Below are positions 1-9,148 of a DNA stretch of 64,000 nt, piece after piece (the first letter of the stretch is position 1; each line of letters begins with the position of its first letter). The notes under the pieces are model-generated. The model was given only the letters and a program-made list of their open reading frames with translations. It was not told the DNA's origin and searched no databases. Source of the stretch: Amorphoplanes digitatis. Lineage in GTDB: Bacteria > Actinomycetota > Actinomycetes > Mycobacteriales > Micromonosporaceae. The position numbers were made by a program, and so were the translations under genes. The DNA is taken from positions 5,202,501 to 5,266,500 of the forward strand of contig NZ_JACHNH010000001.1 in assembly GCF_014205335.1 (NCBI RefSeq), written 5' to 3'.

Positions 1-1021
1 AGAACCACGCGGCCGCGCGGCGCAGCCCGGCGTGGTCGGACGGCACCGGCGCCGCCGCGGTGGCCGGCACCCGGGACGGCGCGGCGTCGTCCGGCGTCGG
101 CGCGGTGGAGCCGACCCGGAGCACGCGGCGGGCCAGGGCGACGCCGGGCAGGTTGCCCCGGGCCATGCCGAAGTACGCCGCGCTGGTGTGCAGCCCGTAG
201 CGGTGCAGGCGTTCGCGCAGCCCGTCGGCGACGGTCGACTTGCCGGAGCCGTCCGTGCCGACCAGGGCGACGACGACGCCGCGGGCGCGCAGGCCCAGCG
301 GGCCGGCGGCCCACAGCGCCGGCACCACCGTGCGGCGCTGCGCCCAGGTGGACGCCACCACGGTGGGCGCCAGGCTCCGGGCGGCCAGGCGCAGCCGGGC
401 CCGCCGGGTCAGGTCGGCGGCGGGCGGCGCGCCGGCGGCGACGGCGATCAGCTCGGCGGCGACCCGGGGGCCGAGCTGCCCGGCGAGGCGCCGGGCGAAG
501 TCCTCGCGGTGACCGGGTGCGGACGCCACCCAGGCGGCGCGCGCCTCGTCGAGGCGGTGCCGGTGCGGCACCCGGCCGCGCAGGACCGGGCGGACCAGCA
601 GGTCCGCGACCGCGGCGACGCCGGTGAGCCGGTGGGTGGCCGGATCGGTGGTGACCTGCGTGACAGGCACGAGCAGCACGGGCCCGACGCACAGGTGGCC
701 GTAGGTCACGTCGACGACGGCCGGGCCGGTGGCGGTCTCGATCGACAGGCTCACGTGCCGCAGCCGGCGCGGGTCGTGCGCCTGCGCCACCCGGGCGCCG
801 GCGTACCCGCGGGCGAGCACGTCGACCGGGTCGCCGTCCGACGGCGGCGCGGCGTACCAGATGTCGAGGTCCTTGGGCCCGGTGTCGGCCGCCCAGCGCT
901 CGGCCGCGCCCGCCTCGCCCTGCCAGGCCCAGGGCCGCCCGCCGGCGTCGAGGGCGGCGGCGACGGCCGCCAGCAGGCCGGGCCGGCCGATTCGGGCCGC
1001 TCGTTGCCGATAATCAGTCAT
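1..1021 (-). CDS. Nucleotidyltransferase-like/P-loop kinase fusion protein (C-terminus cut by window edge)
   Basis: The frame is open from the ATG at 1021 to base 1 without a stop, so at least 340 residues are present and the C-terminus lies outside the window. The N-terminal half carries a PKDLDIWY segment, the DxD pattern of small nucleotidyltransferase folds. The second half carries a Walker A motif, GTDGSGKST, followed by a thymidylate-kinase-like helix (VADGLRERL). Such fusions are often seen in actinobacterial polysaccharide loci, and the next genes encode a flippase and glycosyltransferases. The substrate is unknown; the kinase half need not act on dTMP. The gene is divergent from the flippase gene. 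A GGGATGAA stretch precedes the chosen ATG. Both domain calls rest on motifs read by eye. Confidence 0.75.
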   Translation of the reverse strand, partial: MTDYRQRAARIGRPGLLAAVAAALDAGGRPWAWQGEAGAAERWAADTGPKDLDIWYAAPPSDGDPVDVLARGYAGARVAQAHDPRRLRHVSLSIETATGPAVVDVTYGHLCVGPVLLVPVTQVTTDPATHRLTGVAAVADLLVRPVLRGRVPHRHRLDEARAAWVASAPGHREDFARRLAGQLGPRVAAELIAVAAGAPPAADLTRRARLRLAARSLAPTVVASTWAQRRTVVPALWAAGPLGLRARGVVVALVGTDGSGKSTVADGLRERLHRYGLHTSAAYFGMARGNLPGVALARRVLRVGSTAPTPDDAAPSRVPATAAAPVPSDHAGLRRAAAWF

Positions 1022-1068
1022 TTCATCCCGATTATGGACCCCGGGCCCGGCCCCGCGTCCGTGGTTTC

Positions 1069-2415
1069 GTGACCAGGTTCGCTCAACAACGCTCAACAAT
1101 CGGACAGGTCGGCGCCCCGGTCGTCGATAGAGACGGTGTGACCCTGCTTGCCGGCCGCCTCGCGCGCCTCGCCGCCCTGGGCGCCGCGCCGATCGCGGTC
1201 GCCGTCGCCGTGCAGAGCGCGGGCAACCTCGCCTTCCACGCGGTGGTCGGCCGGCTGATGGATCCCGGCTCGTACGGCGCGCTCGGCGCGGTGCTCAGCG
1301 CGATGGTGATGCTGGGCGTGCCGCTCGGCGCGTTGCAGACCGCCGCCTCGGCCCTGGTCGCGGAGCACGGCCTGACCCGGGACACGATCCGCCGTACGCT
1401 GCGCTCGGTCGCCCTGTGGTCCGTGCCGCCGGCGCTCGTCGTCCTCGCCGGCGCGCCGCTGCTGCGCGACTACTTCCACCTGGCCTCGCTCGCCGAGGCC
1501 GCGCAGCTGGCCCCGTACCTGATCGTGGCCGCCGTGACCGCGGCGGCCCGCGGGCTGCTGCTCGGCGCCCGGCGGGTGGGCACGGTCGCGATGACCTACC
1601 TGGTCGCCACCGTGGTCCGGCTGACGCTGGGGCTGGTGCTCGTCGTGCCGTTCGGCGTCTCCGGCGCGCTGGCCGGCACCATCGTCTCCGAGCTCGCCGC
1701 CCTGCTCCTCGCGGCCCGGCGGCTGCGCGTACCGGCCGGTCCGGCGGGCAGCCCGGGGCTGCGGCTCGGCGCCGTCGCGTACGCCGGGATCGCGGTCACC
1801 GGCATGTTCCTGTTCTCCACCGCCGACCTGCTGCTCGCCCGCCACCACCTGGGCGACGCCGCCTCCGGCTCCTACGTTGCCGCCGCCACCGTCGCCAAGA
1901 CCGTGCTGGCGCTGCCGGCGGGGATCATGGCAGCCGTCTTCCCGCGGCTGCTCGCCGCCTGGCCGACCGCCGGGCGGGGGCGGGCGCTGCTCACCAGCGG
2001 CGCCGCCGTCGCCGCGCCGGCCGTGCTGGGCGCCGCGGTGATCGTCGCGGTGCCGTCGCTGGTGCTGACCGTGCTCTACGGCGACGGGTACGCCGACGCG
2101 GCCGGGCTGGTCCGCGCGCTGGCGAGCGTCGCGGCGCTGACCTGCCTGGTGTCGGTGCTCACCCACGCCGCGCTGGCCCGCCGGTCGCGCACGATCGTGG
2201 TCCCCTGGGCGGGCGCCGTGCTGGAGATCGCGCTCATCGAGGTGTGGCACGGCTCGGCGGCGCAGATCGCCGCCTGCTCGGCCGCCGCCCTCCTGCCGAC
2301 GCTGCTGCTGATGGCCGCGCTGGAGGGCCGGCAGTGGGCCCGCGGACCGCGCCCGAAGGCTCAGGTCGTCGCCGGCGGCGCCGATCGTTCACCTACCGCC
2401 GCGACCGCGGCCTGA
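1069..2415 (+). CDS. Polysaccharide flippase-like multi-pass membrane protein
   Basis: This is a hydrophobic protein of up to 448 residues, made of about a dozen alternating Ala/Leu/Val-rich membrane segments joined by short basic loops (for example the AARRLRVPAG loop). This pattern matches Wzx/MATE-like oligosaccharide flippases, which move lipid-linked glycans across the cytoplasmic membrane. The segment NLAFHAVVGRLMDPGSYG near the N-terminus resembles the first helix-loop of polysaccharide transport proteins. The start is uncertain: GTG 1069 has no good ribosome site, whereas the in-frame GTG at 1138 follows AGAGA and would remove 23 non-membrane residues. The downstream GT4 gene starts 13 bases later, so the two are probably co-transcribed. 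The glycan exported cannot be told from sequence. Confidence 0.75.
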   Translation: MTRFAQQRSTIGQVGAPVVDRDGVTLLAGRLARLAALGAAPIAVAVAVQSAGNLAFHAVVGRLMDPGSYGALGAVLSAMVMLGVPLGALQTAASALVAEHGLTRDTIRRTLRSVALWSVPPALVVLAGAPLLRDYFHLASLAEAAQLAPYLIVAAVTAAARGLLLGARRVGTVAMTYLVATVVRLTLGLVLVVPFGVSGALAGTIVSELAALLLAARRLRVPAGPAGSPGLRLGAVAYAGIAVTGMFLFSTADLLLARHHLGDAASGSYVAAATVAKTVLALPAGIMAAVFPRLLAAWPTAGRGRALLTSGAAVAAPAVLGAAVIVAVPSLVLTVLYGDGYADAAGLVRALASVAALTCLVSVLTHAALARRSRTIVVPWAGAVLEIALIEVWHGSAAQIAACSAAALLPTLLLMAALEGRQWARGPRPKAQVVAGGADRSPTAATAA

Positions 2416-2428
2416 CCCCGGAGGCCCC

Positions 2429-3577
2429 GTGCGCATCCTCGTTCTCAACTGGCGCGACCTCAAGCACCCGGCCGCGGGCGGCGCGGAGGTGTACACCGAG
2501 CAGGTCCTGCGCCGCTGGGTGCGGGCCGGCCACGAGGTGACCCTGTTCGCCGCGGCCGTCGCCGGGCAGCCCACCGCCGAGATCGTCGACGGCTACCGGG
2601 TGGTGCGCGCCGGCAGCCGGTTCACCGTGTACCGCGAGGCCCGCCGCTGGTGGCGGCGCTACGGCCGGGGCCGCTTCGACGTGGTCGTCGACGAGACGAA
2701 CACCGTGCCGTTCCGCGCGCACGAGTGGGTCGACGACGGCGCCCGCACCGTCGCGCTGGTGCACCAGACCTGCGAGGAGATCTGGCACCACAACGCGCCG
2801 CCGCTGGCCGCGCACCTCGGCCGGTACCTGCTCGAGCCGGCGTGGATGCGCCGGATGGCCGGGTCGCCGATCCTGGCGGTGTCGGACTCGACGCGCGACG
2901 CGCTGGCCCGCTTCGGCGCACACGACGTCACGGTCGTGCCGGAGGGCTACGAGTCGCCGCCGGTCCTGCCGTCGGTCGCCAAGGAGGCGCGGCCGACCGC
3001 CGTGTTCTGCGGCCGGATGGTCAGCTACAAGCGCCCGTGGGACGTGATCGAGGCGGTGCGCTCGGCCCGCCGGGAGATCCCCGACCTGCGGCTCTGGATG
3101 ATCGGCGGCGGACCCATGCTGGCCAAGCTGCGCGCGGCCGCCCCGGAGGGCGTCGAGTTCCTCGGCCGGGTCTCCGAGGAGGTCAAGCACGACCGGATGG
3201 CCCGGGCGCACATCCACCTCGCGACGAGCGTCCGCGAGGGCTGGGGCCTGGTCGTCACCGAGGCCGCCGCGCTGGGCACGCCGACCATCGCGTACGACGT
3301 GCCGGGCCTGCGCGACTCGACGCGGGCCGCGCGCGGCGTCGTGGTGCCGCCGGAGCCGGCGGCGCTGGCGCGCCGGCTGGCCGAGCTGCTGCCGTCCCGG
3401 ATGAACGAGCCGTTCCCCGCGCTGCCGAACGGCGGTGCGCACGACTGGGACGAGGTCGCCGAGACCCTCCTGGCCGCGGTGGAGGAGCACGCCCGGGTGC
3501 CGCGTGGCGTGCACGCCACGACCGTGGTCGAGAGCCGGCGTGCGCAGGAGAGCCGACTGCACAGCGCCGACGCCTGA
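2429..3577 (+). CDS. Glycosyltransferase family 4 (GT-B fold)
   Basis: The 382-residue protein has the two Rossmann halves of GT4 retaining glycosyltransferases. The N-terminus MRILVLNWRDLKHPAAGGAE carries the Gly-rich acceptor loop (GGAE). The C-terminal half contains VFCGRMVSYKRPWDVIEA and REGWGLVVTEAAALGTPTIAY, the nucleotide-sugar-binding EX7E-type region. It is a cytoplasmic enzyme that adds a sugar to a lipid-linked or nascent glycan; donor and acceptor are unknown. The GTG start follows GGAGG at a short spacing. The gene sits directly behind the flippase gene and ahead of two more glycosyltransferases, supporting a polysaccharide assembly role. Confidence 0.88.
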   Translation: MRILVLNWRDLKHPAAGGAEVYTEQVLRRWVRAGHEVTLFAAAVAGQPTAEIVDGYRVVRAGSRFTVYREARRWWRRYGRGRFDVVVDETNTVPFRAHEWVDDGARTVALVHQTCEEIWHHNAPPLAAHLGRYLLEPAWMRRMAGSPILAVSDSTRDALARFGAHDVTVVPEGYESPPVLPSVAKEARPTAVFCGRMVSYKRPWDVIEAVRSARREIPDLRLWMIGGGPMLAKLRAAAPEGVEFLGRVSEEVKHDRMARAHIHLATSVREGWGLVVTEAAALGTPTIAYDVPGLRDSTRAARGVVVPPEPAALARRLAELLPSRMNEPFPALPNGGAHDWDEVAETLLAAVEEHARVPRGVHATTVVESRRAQESRLHSADA

Positions 3578-3656
3578 CCCGGCGATATCGGTCTCGAAGC
3601 GGTGAAAGCGGCTCATAATACGAGCAATGCCCCGCAGGAGCCTTGGAGACTGCCCG

Positions 3657-4511
3657 ATGACAAGCCACCCCGTGGTGTCGGTGATCGTTCCCGCCTACAA
3701 CAGCGCGCCGCTGCTGCGTGACTTCCTGGGCGCGTGCCTCACCTCGGAGTACCGCGACTTCGAGGTGATCATCAACGACGACCTGCGCTCGACGGACGGC
3801 ACCCGGGCGCTGACCGAACAGTTCCGGGCCGACGGCCTGGACGTGACCTACCTGCGGGAGAACCACTCGATGGCGCAGGGCCGCAAGCGCGGCGCGGCCG
3901 AGGCGCGGGGATCGATCCTGCTGCACCTGGACTCCGACATGAAGGTCACCCCCGGCCTGCTCGGCGAGTGCGTCGAGCTGCTCGCCGGCGGGTACGACGC
4001 CCTGGTCATCCCCGAGGAGGCGTTCGGCACCACGTTCTGGGCCCGGTGCAAGTGGCTGGAGAAGAAGATCTACGACGGGGTGGAGGAGATCGAGTCGCTG
4101 CGCTGCGTGCGGCGCGCGGTCTACGACCGGCTCGGCGGCCACGACGAGCGGATGGTCTTCTCCGAGGACAAGGACTTCGACCTGCGGGTACGCAAGGCCG
4201 GGTACGCGGTCGGCCGCACCCGCAACTTCCTCTACCACAACGAGGGCGACCTGCGGCTCCAGAAGACCATGCGCAAGAAGCTGGGGTACTCCGGCACCGC
4301 CGACCTCTTCGCCACCGCGCACCCGGAGGCGTTCCGGTGGCAGACGAACATCTTCCACCGCTTCGGCCTGTACCTGAGGAACTTCCCGTACGCCTTCTCG
4401 CACCCGCTGCTCTACGGCGGCCTGTGGGTGATGAAGGTCGGCGAGTTCGGCTCCGGCGCGGTCGGCCAGGTGCGGCACCGCCTCGCGGTGCGGCACGGGG
4501 GCCCGGCGTGA
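3657..4511 (+). CDS. Glycosyltransferase family 2 (GT-A fold)
   Basis: The protein of about 284 residues begins MTSHPVVSVIVPAYNSAP, the classical GT2 N-terminus. It has a nucleotide-binding NDDLRSTDGT segment and the metal-binding DxD as HLDSDMKV. The ATG at 3657 was chosen over the in-frame ATG at 3627 because GGAGA lies eight bases upstream of 3657. The C-terminal region (about 215-284) holds aromatic and basic segments that could contact the membrane. The stop overlaps the GTG of the next gene (GTGA), indicating translational coupling. It probably acts on the same glycan as the flanking GT4 enzymes; the sugar specificity is not readable. Confidence 0.88.
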   Translation: MTSHPVVSVIVPAYNSAPLLRDFLGACLTSEYRDFEVIINDDLRSTDGTRALTEQFRADGLDVTYLRENHSMAQGRKRGAAEARGSILLHLDSDMKVTPGLLGECVELLAGGYDALVIPEEAFGTTFWARCKWLEKKIYDGVEEIESLRCVRRAVYDRLGGHDERMVFSEDKDFDLRVRKAGYAVGRTRNFLYHNEGDLRLQKTMRKKLGYSGTADLFATAHPEAFRWQTNIFHRFGLYLRNFPYAFSHPLLYGGLWVMKVGEFGSGAVGQVRHRLAVRHGGPA

Positions 4512-5647
4512 CCAGAGTGGCGCACGTGATCGCCGAGTTCTCCGCCAAGGAGGCGATGGGCCGCACGGTCACCGAGATGGCCGCCCGGGTGCCCGGCGAG
4601 CACCACCTCGTCACCACCCACGCGCTCGACGGCCAGGACGCGTTCGCCGGCGTGCACGAGATCGGCGGCGCGCTGGAGACGTTCCCGCTCGGCCGCTCCG
4701 ACGAGCTGCGCGAGGCGCTGCGGCGGATCGGGCCGGACCTGGTGCACCTGCACGCCGGCGCGCTCGGCCCGTTCCTGGCCCTGCTGCCGGTGCTGCGGCC
4801 GTACCCCAAGCTGCTCACCGCGTACGCGTGGCCGACGCTGCCCGGACCGGGCGCGTGGCGGCGGGCCACCGTCTCGGAGATGCGCGCCTCGAACGTGCTG
4901 CGGGCCCGGGTCCTGGTGACCACGGTCCTACCGGTCCCGCTCGCCGCCGCCGCGCTGCGCCGGGCCGGGGTGACCACCGTGCTCACCCCCGACCCCCGGG
5001 TCGCCGACCGGCTCGGCCGCCGGCGTGGCCTGAACGTGGTCCGGTTCAGCTCCGGCGCGCCGGTCGACCCGCGCCGGGCGCGCTTCGACGCCGAGCGGCC
5101 GACGATCGTCTTCGCCGGCCGGGCGGAGAGCGTCCGCGGCCTGGACACCCTGCTGGCCGCGTTCACCCGGGTCCGGGCGGCGGTACCCGGCGCGCGGCTG
5201 CGGCTGCTGCTGATACCCCGGCCGGAGCTGCCGCGGATCCTGGCCCGGGCCGGCGCGGCCGGCGACGCCATCGAGGTGGTCACCGAGCCCGTGCCCGACC
5301 TGCTGGCCGAGCTGGCCGCCGCGCAGGTGGGTACCTGGCCGTTCAAGTTCGACTACACCACCTCGCCGCCGGCGATGGCGCTGGTCGAGGCGATGGCCGT
5401 CGGCCTGCCCGTGGTCGGCACCGACGTCGCCTGCGTCCGCGCGGTCCTCGAGGACGGCGTGAACGGCCTTTCCGTGCCGCCGGCCGACCCGCCGGCCCTG
5501 GCCCGCGCGCTGGTCACCCTGCTGCGCGACGAGCAGAGCTGGCAGCGGTACGCAAAGGCGGGGCTGGAGTCGGCGACGCAGCGGATGGGCTGGGCCCGGG
5601 TCGCCGAGACGACCGCCGACGCGTACGCCGCCGTGCTGCGGTCCTAG
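4508..5647 (+). CDS. Glycosyltransferase family 4, last gene of the plus-strand glycan operon
   Basis: The 379-residue protein starts at GTG 4508, overlapping the previous stop. The N-terminus reads MTRVAHVIAEFSAKEAMGRT. The C-terminal half contains TIVFAGRAESVRGLDTLLAA and PAMALVEAMAVGLPVVGTD, the donor-binding GT4 signature with its conserved Glu. The loop KFDYTTSPPAMALVEAMA is typical of the family. It is a cytoplasmic glycosyltransferase, probably for the same surface glycan as its neighbours. A perfect 14-bp hairpin follows the stop and ends the operon. Donor and acceptor are unknown. Confidence 0.87.
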   Translation: MTRVAHVIAEFSAKEAMGRTVTEMAARVPGEHHLVTTHALDGQDAFAGVHEIGGALETFPLGRSDELREALRRIGPDLVHLHAGALGPFLALLPVLRPYPKLLTAYAWPTLPGPGAWRRATVSEMRASNVLRARVLVTTVLPVPLAAAALRRAGVTTVLTPDPRVADRLGRRRGLNVVRFSSGAPVDPRRARFDAERPTIVFAGRAESVRGLDTLLAAFTRVRAAVPGARLRLLLIPRPELPRILARAGAAGDAIEVVTEPVPDLLAELAAAQVGTWPFKFDYTTSPPAMALVEAMAVGLPVVGTDVACVRAVLEDGVNGLSVPPADPPALARALVTLLRDEQSWQRYAKAGLESATQRMGWARVAETTADAYAAVLRS

Positions 5648-5653
5648 GACCTG

Positions 5654-5685
5654 GCGGCGCCGCCCCGTCACCGGGGCGGCGCCGC
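5654..5685. terminator. Bidirectional hairpin terminator
   Basis: Perfect 14-bp GC-rich arms (5654-5667 and 5672-5685) with a TCAC loop lie between the convergent GT4 gene and the beta-helix gene. There is no long T-tract, as is usual in high-GC actinomycetes. Confidence 0.8.
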
Positions 5686-5692
5686 GTTCGGA

Positions 5693-8023
5693 CTACGGCG
5701 CCGATACCCGGGTGGGAATCGAGTACTCGCTGCCCGCCGGGCCGCCGACCTGGTAGGCGACGATGTCGTACGGGCCCGAGCCCTGCGTGTCGGTCCAGCC
5801 CTCGGTGACGTTGCCGGCGACCAGCCCGATGCGATCCATCAGGTGGACCTCACCGACCACTGCGTTGTCGATCGCCGACAGCACCTTGGCGTAGGCCGCA
5901 CCGGCCGGGGCCGTCGCCGTGACCGTGCTGTTGATCCAGCGGTCCATGCCGTCGTACGTGAAGCTGTTTGTGCTGTACGGCTTCGTGCCGACCGCAACCC
6001 CGGCCGCGTCGAACCACGCGATGCCGGTACGCGCCTTGCGGCCTGCGCCCTGCGCCTTGTAGGAGGCCACCGCGGTGTACGACTGGCCCGCGGTGACCGG
6101 GGTCAGCGGGCCGGCCGCACCGATCTGGCCGGCACCGGTGGTCGTCAGCGCCAGCGAGGCGGCACCGACACCCGGGGCGGCCGGGCCGGTGATCCGGCTG
6201 ACCGACGTGCGGCTGGCGGCGGTCCAGCCGCCGAGGCCGTTCTCCAGCGTGACCGCGTCACCCGACATCAGGTTGGCGGGGATCTCCCCGCCCGCGGGCA
6301 GGTCGGCCACGAGCTCGCCGTTGCGGTAGACCCGGTAGCCGCCGACGAAGACGTCGGGCAGCGCGTAGACGTCCTTCCAGCTCAGCTTGACCCCCTCCGG
6401 GGTGCTGACGGCGGGCTGCGCCTCGACCGTCTCCGGGGTGTTCTTCCCGTACCGGTAGTCGCCGACCACGAAGTGGCCGAAGAAGGAGTTGTCCGGGTAG
6501 GTGCCGGTAGGGTCGGTGAGCACGGTGCCGACCGGTGTGGTGGTGGCCGTGCGGGACCCGATCTGGACGCCGTACCAGGTGTTCGTGCCGCCGGTGACGA
6601 CGTTGCCGTAGATCTTGTCGCCGCGCCCGGCGCCCAGCCCGATGCCGACCGTCTCGAAGGTGCCGCAGCCGGTGCCGTAGCTGCTCGTACCGTCCTGACC
6701 GGCACCCGTGATGACGTTGCCGGCGATGGTGTCGGCCATGCTCTTGGCGGCCTCGTAGCAGCCGTACACGAGGATGCCGGACTCGGCCGGGTTCTCGATG
6801 CTGTTCCCGGTGATCACGTTGCCGCCGCCGGACCACACCGTGTGGTTCGTGGTGTCGGCGGGGTCCACGTACGCGTCGACCCGGCCGATGGTGAGGTCGG
6901 GGTCCTTGTAGTCGTGGTAGTTCACCGTGATGCCGGCCCAGTAGGAGCCCACGATCCGGTTGTCGCGCACGATGTTGCGCGCCGGGTTGGTGACGTCCTT
7001 GTTGGTGCCGGTCGGGGTGTAACCGACGTTGGTCTTGAGAACGAGGTGCCCGCCGTTGAACAGGTTCTCGCTCACCGTGGAGTCGGTGACCGCCTCCAGG
7101 TAGACCGAGCCGTTGTCGTCCCGCTTGAACGAGGTGAGCATCGCCGGGTCGGCGTACACGGTGTTGTGGTGGAACACCAGGCCCTTGGCGTTGGTGAAGT
7201 CCAGGGCGTTGCCGAGTTCGGTGCCGTCGAACTGGTTGTCCGCCACCACCGTGTCGGTGGCGTTGCCGCCGCCGCCGACGTTGTCCTCGTCGCCGGAGCC
7301 GGCGCCGCCGCGGTTGTCGAAGCGGTTGTCGATGGCCCGCACGCCGGTGGTGCCCCGGATCCACAGCTTGAAGTACTCGACGTTGGTGAACCGGACGTGC
7401 TGAACGGTCCACCGGTCGCCGGCCGAGACGCCGCCGCCCGCGTTGGTGCCGGCGCCGTGGTCGCAGGTCTTGGACGGCGGGACGACCTCGTCGGTCAGCC
7501 CGGCGCCGGCCTTGCAGTTGCCGTTCACCGCGAGGTCCGAGATCAGGTTGGTGCTGTCCGCGACGGGTGTGGCGTTGAAGTCGGGCCGCACGATGAACGA
7601 GTTCTTGAAGTTCACGTGGCTGCCGGGCGCGATGACCAGCGTGGTCTCGGTCATGCCCCGGCCGCGCAGGTTGACGTTCGGCTTCAGGTTCAGCGCCTTG
7701 GTCAGGGTGAAGACGCCGGCCGGCAGGAACACGGTGGCCGGTGCGGCGGAGGTGCCGCGGGCGGCCGCCGCGGTGATCGCGGCGTTGAGCGCGGCGTAGT
7801 CGTCAAGGCCGCCACCGCGCGGCGCGGCGGCAACCGCGCAGCCCGGGTCGGCCGCGCAGGCCTCCGCGGTCAGTGCCGGGTCGCCGACCGTCGGGGACAG
7901 GGAGTACCCCGGCCCCTCCGGCACCGACGCCGGTGCCGCCGGTGTGAACGCGAGCTGGGCGCCGAGGGTGGTCAGCGCGGTCGCGCCGAGCACCACCAAC
8001 GCCCGAGGGGATTTCCTGATCAA
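5693..8023 (-). CDS. Secreted right-handed beta-helix protein with C-terminal carbohydrate-binding-like domain
   Basis: The 776-residue product starts at a TTG at 8023 with GGAG five bases upstream (the frame extends further but without a ribosome site). A signal peptide covers about residues 1-32 (basic IRKSPR, hydrophobic core, A-rich cleavage region). Residues about 70-480 contain repeated Asn/Gly/Val turns (DNRFDNR, GNSIENPAESGILV) typical of pectate-lyase-like parallel beta-helices. A fibronectin-like stretch (GGYRVYRNGELVADLP) and a terminal jelly-roll-like region follow. It is a probable extracellular polysaccharide lyase/hydrolase or glycan-binding protein; the activity is not determined. 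A homologue lies at 29827-32193 in this window. The location next to glycan assembly genes suggests modification of the same polymer. Confidence 0.8.
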   Translation of the reverse strand: MIRKSPRALVVLGATALTTLGAQLAFTPAAPASVPEGPGYSLSPTVGDPALTAEACAADPGCAVAAAPRGGGLDDYAALNAAITAAAARGTSAAPATVFLPAGVFTLTKALNLKPNVNLRGRGMTETTLVIAPGSHVNFKNSFIVRPDFNATPVADSTNLISDLAVNGNCKAGAGLTDEVVPPSKTCDHGAGTNAGGGVSAGDRWTVQHVRFTNVEYFKLWIRGTTGVRAIDNRFDNRGGAGSGDEDNVGGGGNATDTVVADNQFDGTELGNALDFTNAKGLVFHHNTVYADPAMLTSFKRDDNGSVYLEAVTDSTVSENLFNGGHLVLKTNVGYTPTGTNKDVTNPARNIVRDNRIVGSYWAGITVNYHDYKDPDLTIGRVDAYVDPADTTNHTVWSGGGNVITGNSIENPAESGILVYGCYEAAKSMADTIAGNVITGAGQDGTSSYGTGCGTFETVGIGLGAGRGDKIYGNVVTGGTNTWYGVQIGSRTATTTPVGTVLTDPTGTYPDNSFFGHFVVGDYRYGKNTPETVEAQPAVSTPEGVKLSWKDVYALPDVFVGGYRVYRNGELVADLPAGGEIPANLMSGDAVTLENGLGGWTAASRTSVSRITGPAAPGVGAASLALTTTGAGQIGAAGPLTPVTAGQSYTAVASYKAQGAGRKARTGIAWFDAAGVAVGTKPYSTNSFTYDGMDRWINSTVTATAPAGAAYAKVLSAIDNAVVGEVHLMDRIGLVAGNVTEGWTDTQGSGPYDIVAYQVGGPAGSEYSIPTRVSAP

Positions 8024-8079
8024 GGTTTCTCCATTCGATTGCCCGCCGGATCGGGACCTGCGGCGGGAACAGGGCAAAG

Positions 8080-8103
8080 CCCCCGCGACGTGGGTCGCGG
8101 GGG
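8080..8103 (-). terminator. Hairpin terminator after the metallophosphoesterase gene
   Basis: Ten-bp perfect arms (8080-8089 and 8094-8103) with a four-base loop are followed on the minus strand by CTTTG. The hairpin lies between the metallophosphoesterase stop and the beta-helix start, so the two minus-strand genes may be separately transcribed. Confidence 0.75.
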
Positions 8104-8152
8104 TGGCACGGTGTGGGAGATCAGTCCCGGGTGCGCCGGCTCTTCGCCGGTG

Positions 8153-9148
8153 TCATCGGCAGTTCGCCTCGCCCCGGTCGAGCGGCTGGTCGGCGCCGAC
8201 CGCCCGGAAGCTCCAGCTCCACGAGTCCGGGCGCAGTTCCAGGTCGAGGACGCCGTGGTGGTCGAAGTCCGCGAACTCGCCCTTGACGGCGCCCCGCGGC
8301 GGCTTGCCGTGCTCGTCGCGCCCGCCGTCGTTGGGGCCCGGGCGGTAGTGCGCCTGGCCGCCCGTGCCGACCACGTACTGCCGCACCCCGAGCGGGTCGT
8401 TCTTGCCCGCGGGGTTGAGCGGGGCGAACCGCTCGTAGTCGGCCTCGTGGCCGGAGAGGACCAGTTCGACCCGGTGCTCGTAGAGGGTGCGGAAGAGCTC
8501 CGCGGTGCGGGAGTCGGTGCCGGCGATGCCGGACGACCAGCGGGGGTGGTGCCACGCGGCGATCACGCACTTGCGGTCGGTCTTCCTCAGGTCCTCGTCG
8601 AGCCAGGTCTGCTGCGGCGATCCCTTGCCGCAGCCGCCGGCGACCGCCGCGCAGTTGGAGTTGAGCACCACCAGGTGCCACCTGCCGATCTCCTGCGACC
8701 AGTAGCCGACGGGGTCCTTGACCTGCTTGCCGAAGTACGTGGTGTACGAGTTGGCGTCCTGCACCTTGTACTCCTGGTTGCCGACGACCGGCACGGTGCG
8801 GCTCAGCAGCCGCCCGAAGCTCGGCCCGTACACGGTGCGGTACGCCTCCAGGGTCGGCATCTCGTACTGGTAGTCGCCGAGGCCGAGCAGCACGTCCGGG
8901 TTCAGCGCGACCGCCAGGTCCGAGACCTGCTTGTGTCGACAGTGGTCGTTCGCGCCGGTGGCGAAGTCCGGGTCGTCCGGATCGCAGGCCATGTCGCCGA
9001 CCGCGACCACCCGGACGACGTCCGGCACGGTGGAGCAGCGGCTGAGCGATGCCAGCGCCGCGAGGACCAGCACCACGACCAGCGCGACGGCCGCCACCAG
9101 CCGGCGGCGGCGCACACCGCCGATCCGCCTGCGCGCACTACCGATCAT
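8153..9148 (-). CDS. Membrane-anchored or exported calcineurin-like metallophosphoesterase
   Basis: The 331-residue protein starts at ATG 9148 (GGAGG eight bases upstream). Its ATGA overlaps the stop of the preceding GT-C gene, so translation is coupled. A basic cluster (RRRIGGVRRRR) followed by a Val/Leu-rich segment at about 16-34 is a signal anchor. The phosphoesterase motifs appear in order: GDMACD, GLGDYQYE, VVGNQEYK, AAWHHPRWSSG and LSGHEADYERF. The third motif normally reads GNH(E); here the metal/substrate His is Gln, which is odd and may change activity. It probably acts outside the membrane on a phosphorylated glycan or lipid, but the substrate is unknown. Confidence 0.83.
   Translation of the reverse strand: MIGSARRRIGGVRRRRLVAAVALVVVLVLAALASLSRCSTVPDVVRVVAVGDMACDPDDPDFATGANDHCRHKQVSDLAVALNPDVLLGLGDYQYEMPTLEAYRTVYGPSFGRLLSRTVPVVGNQEYKVQDANSYTTYFGKQVKDPVGYWSQEIGRWHLVVLNSNCAAVAGGCGKGSPQQTWLDEDLRKTDRKCVIAAWHHPRWSSGIAGTDSRTAELFRTLYEHRVELVLSGHEADYERFAPLNPAGKNDPLGVRQYVVGTGGQAHYRPGPNDGGRDEHGKPPRGAVKGEFADFDHHGVLDLELRPDSWSWSFRAVGADQPLDRGEANCR

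Noticed and set aside
32..1072. Long plus-strand Arg/Gly-rich open frame
   Set aside because: It is the shadow of the minus-strand nucleotidyltransferase-kinase gene; its composition is low-complexity and it has no family motif.
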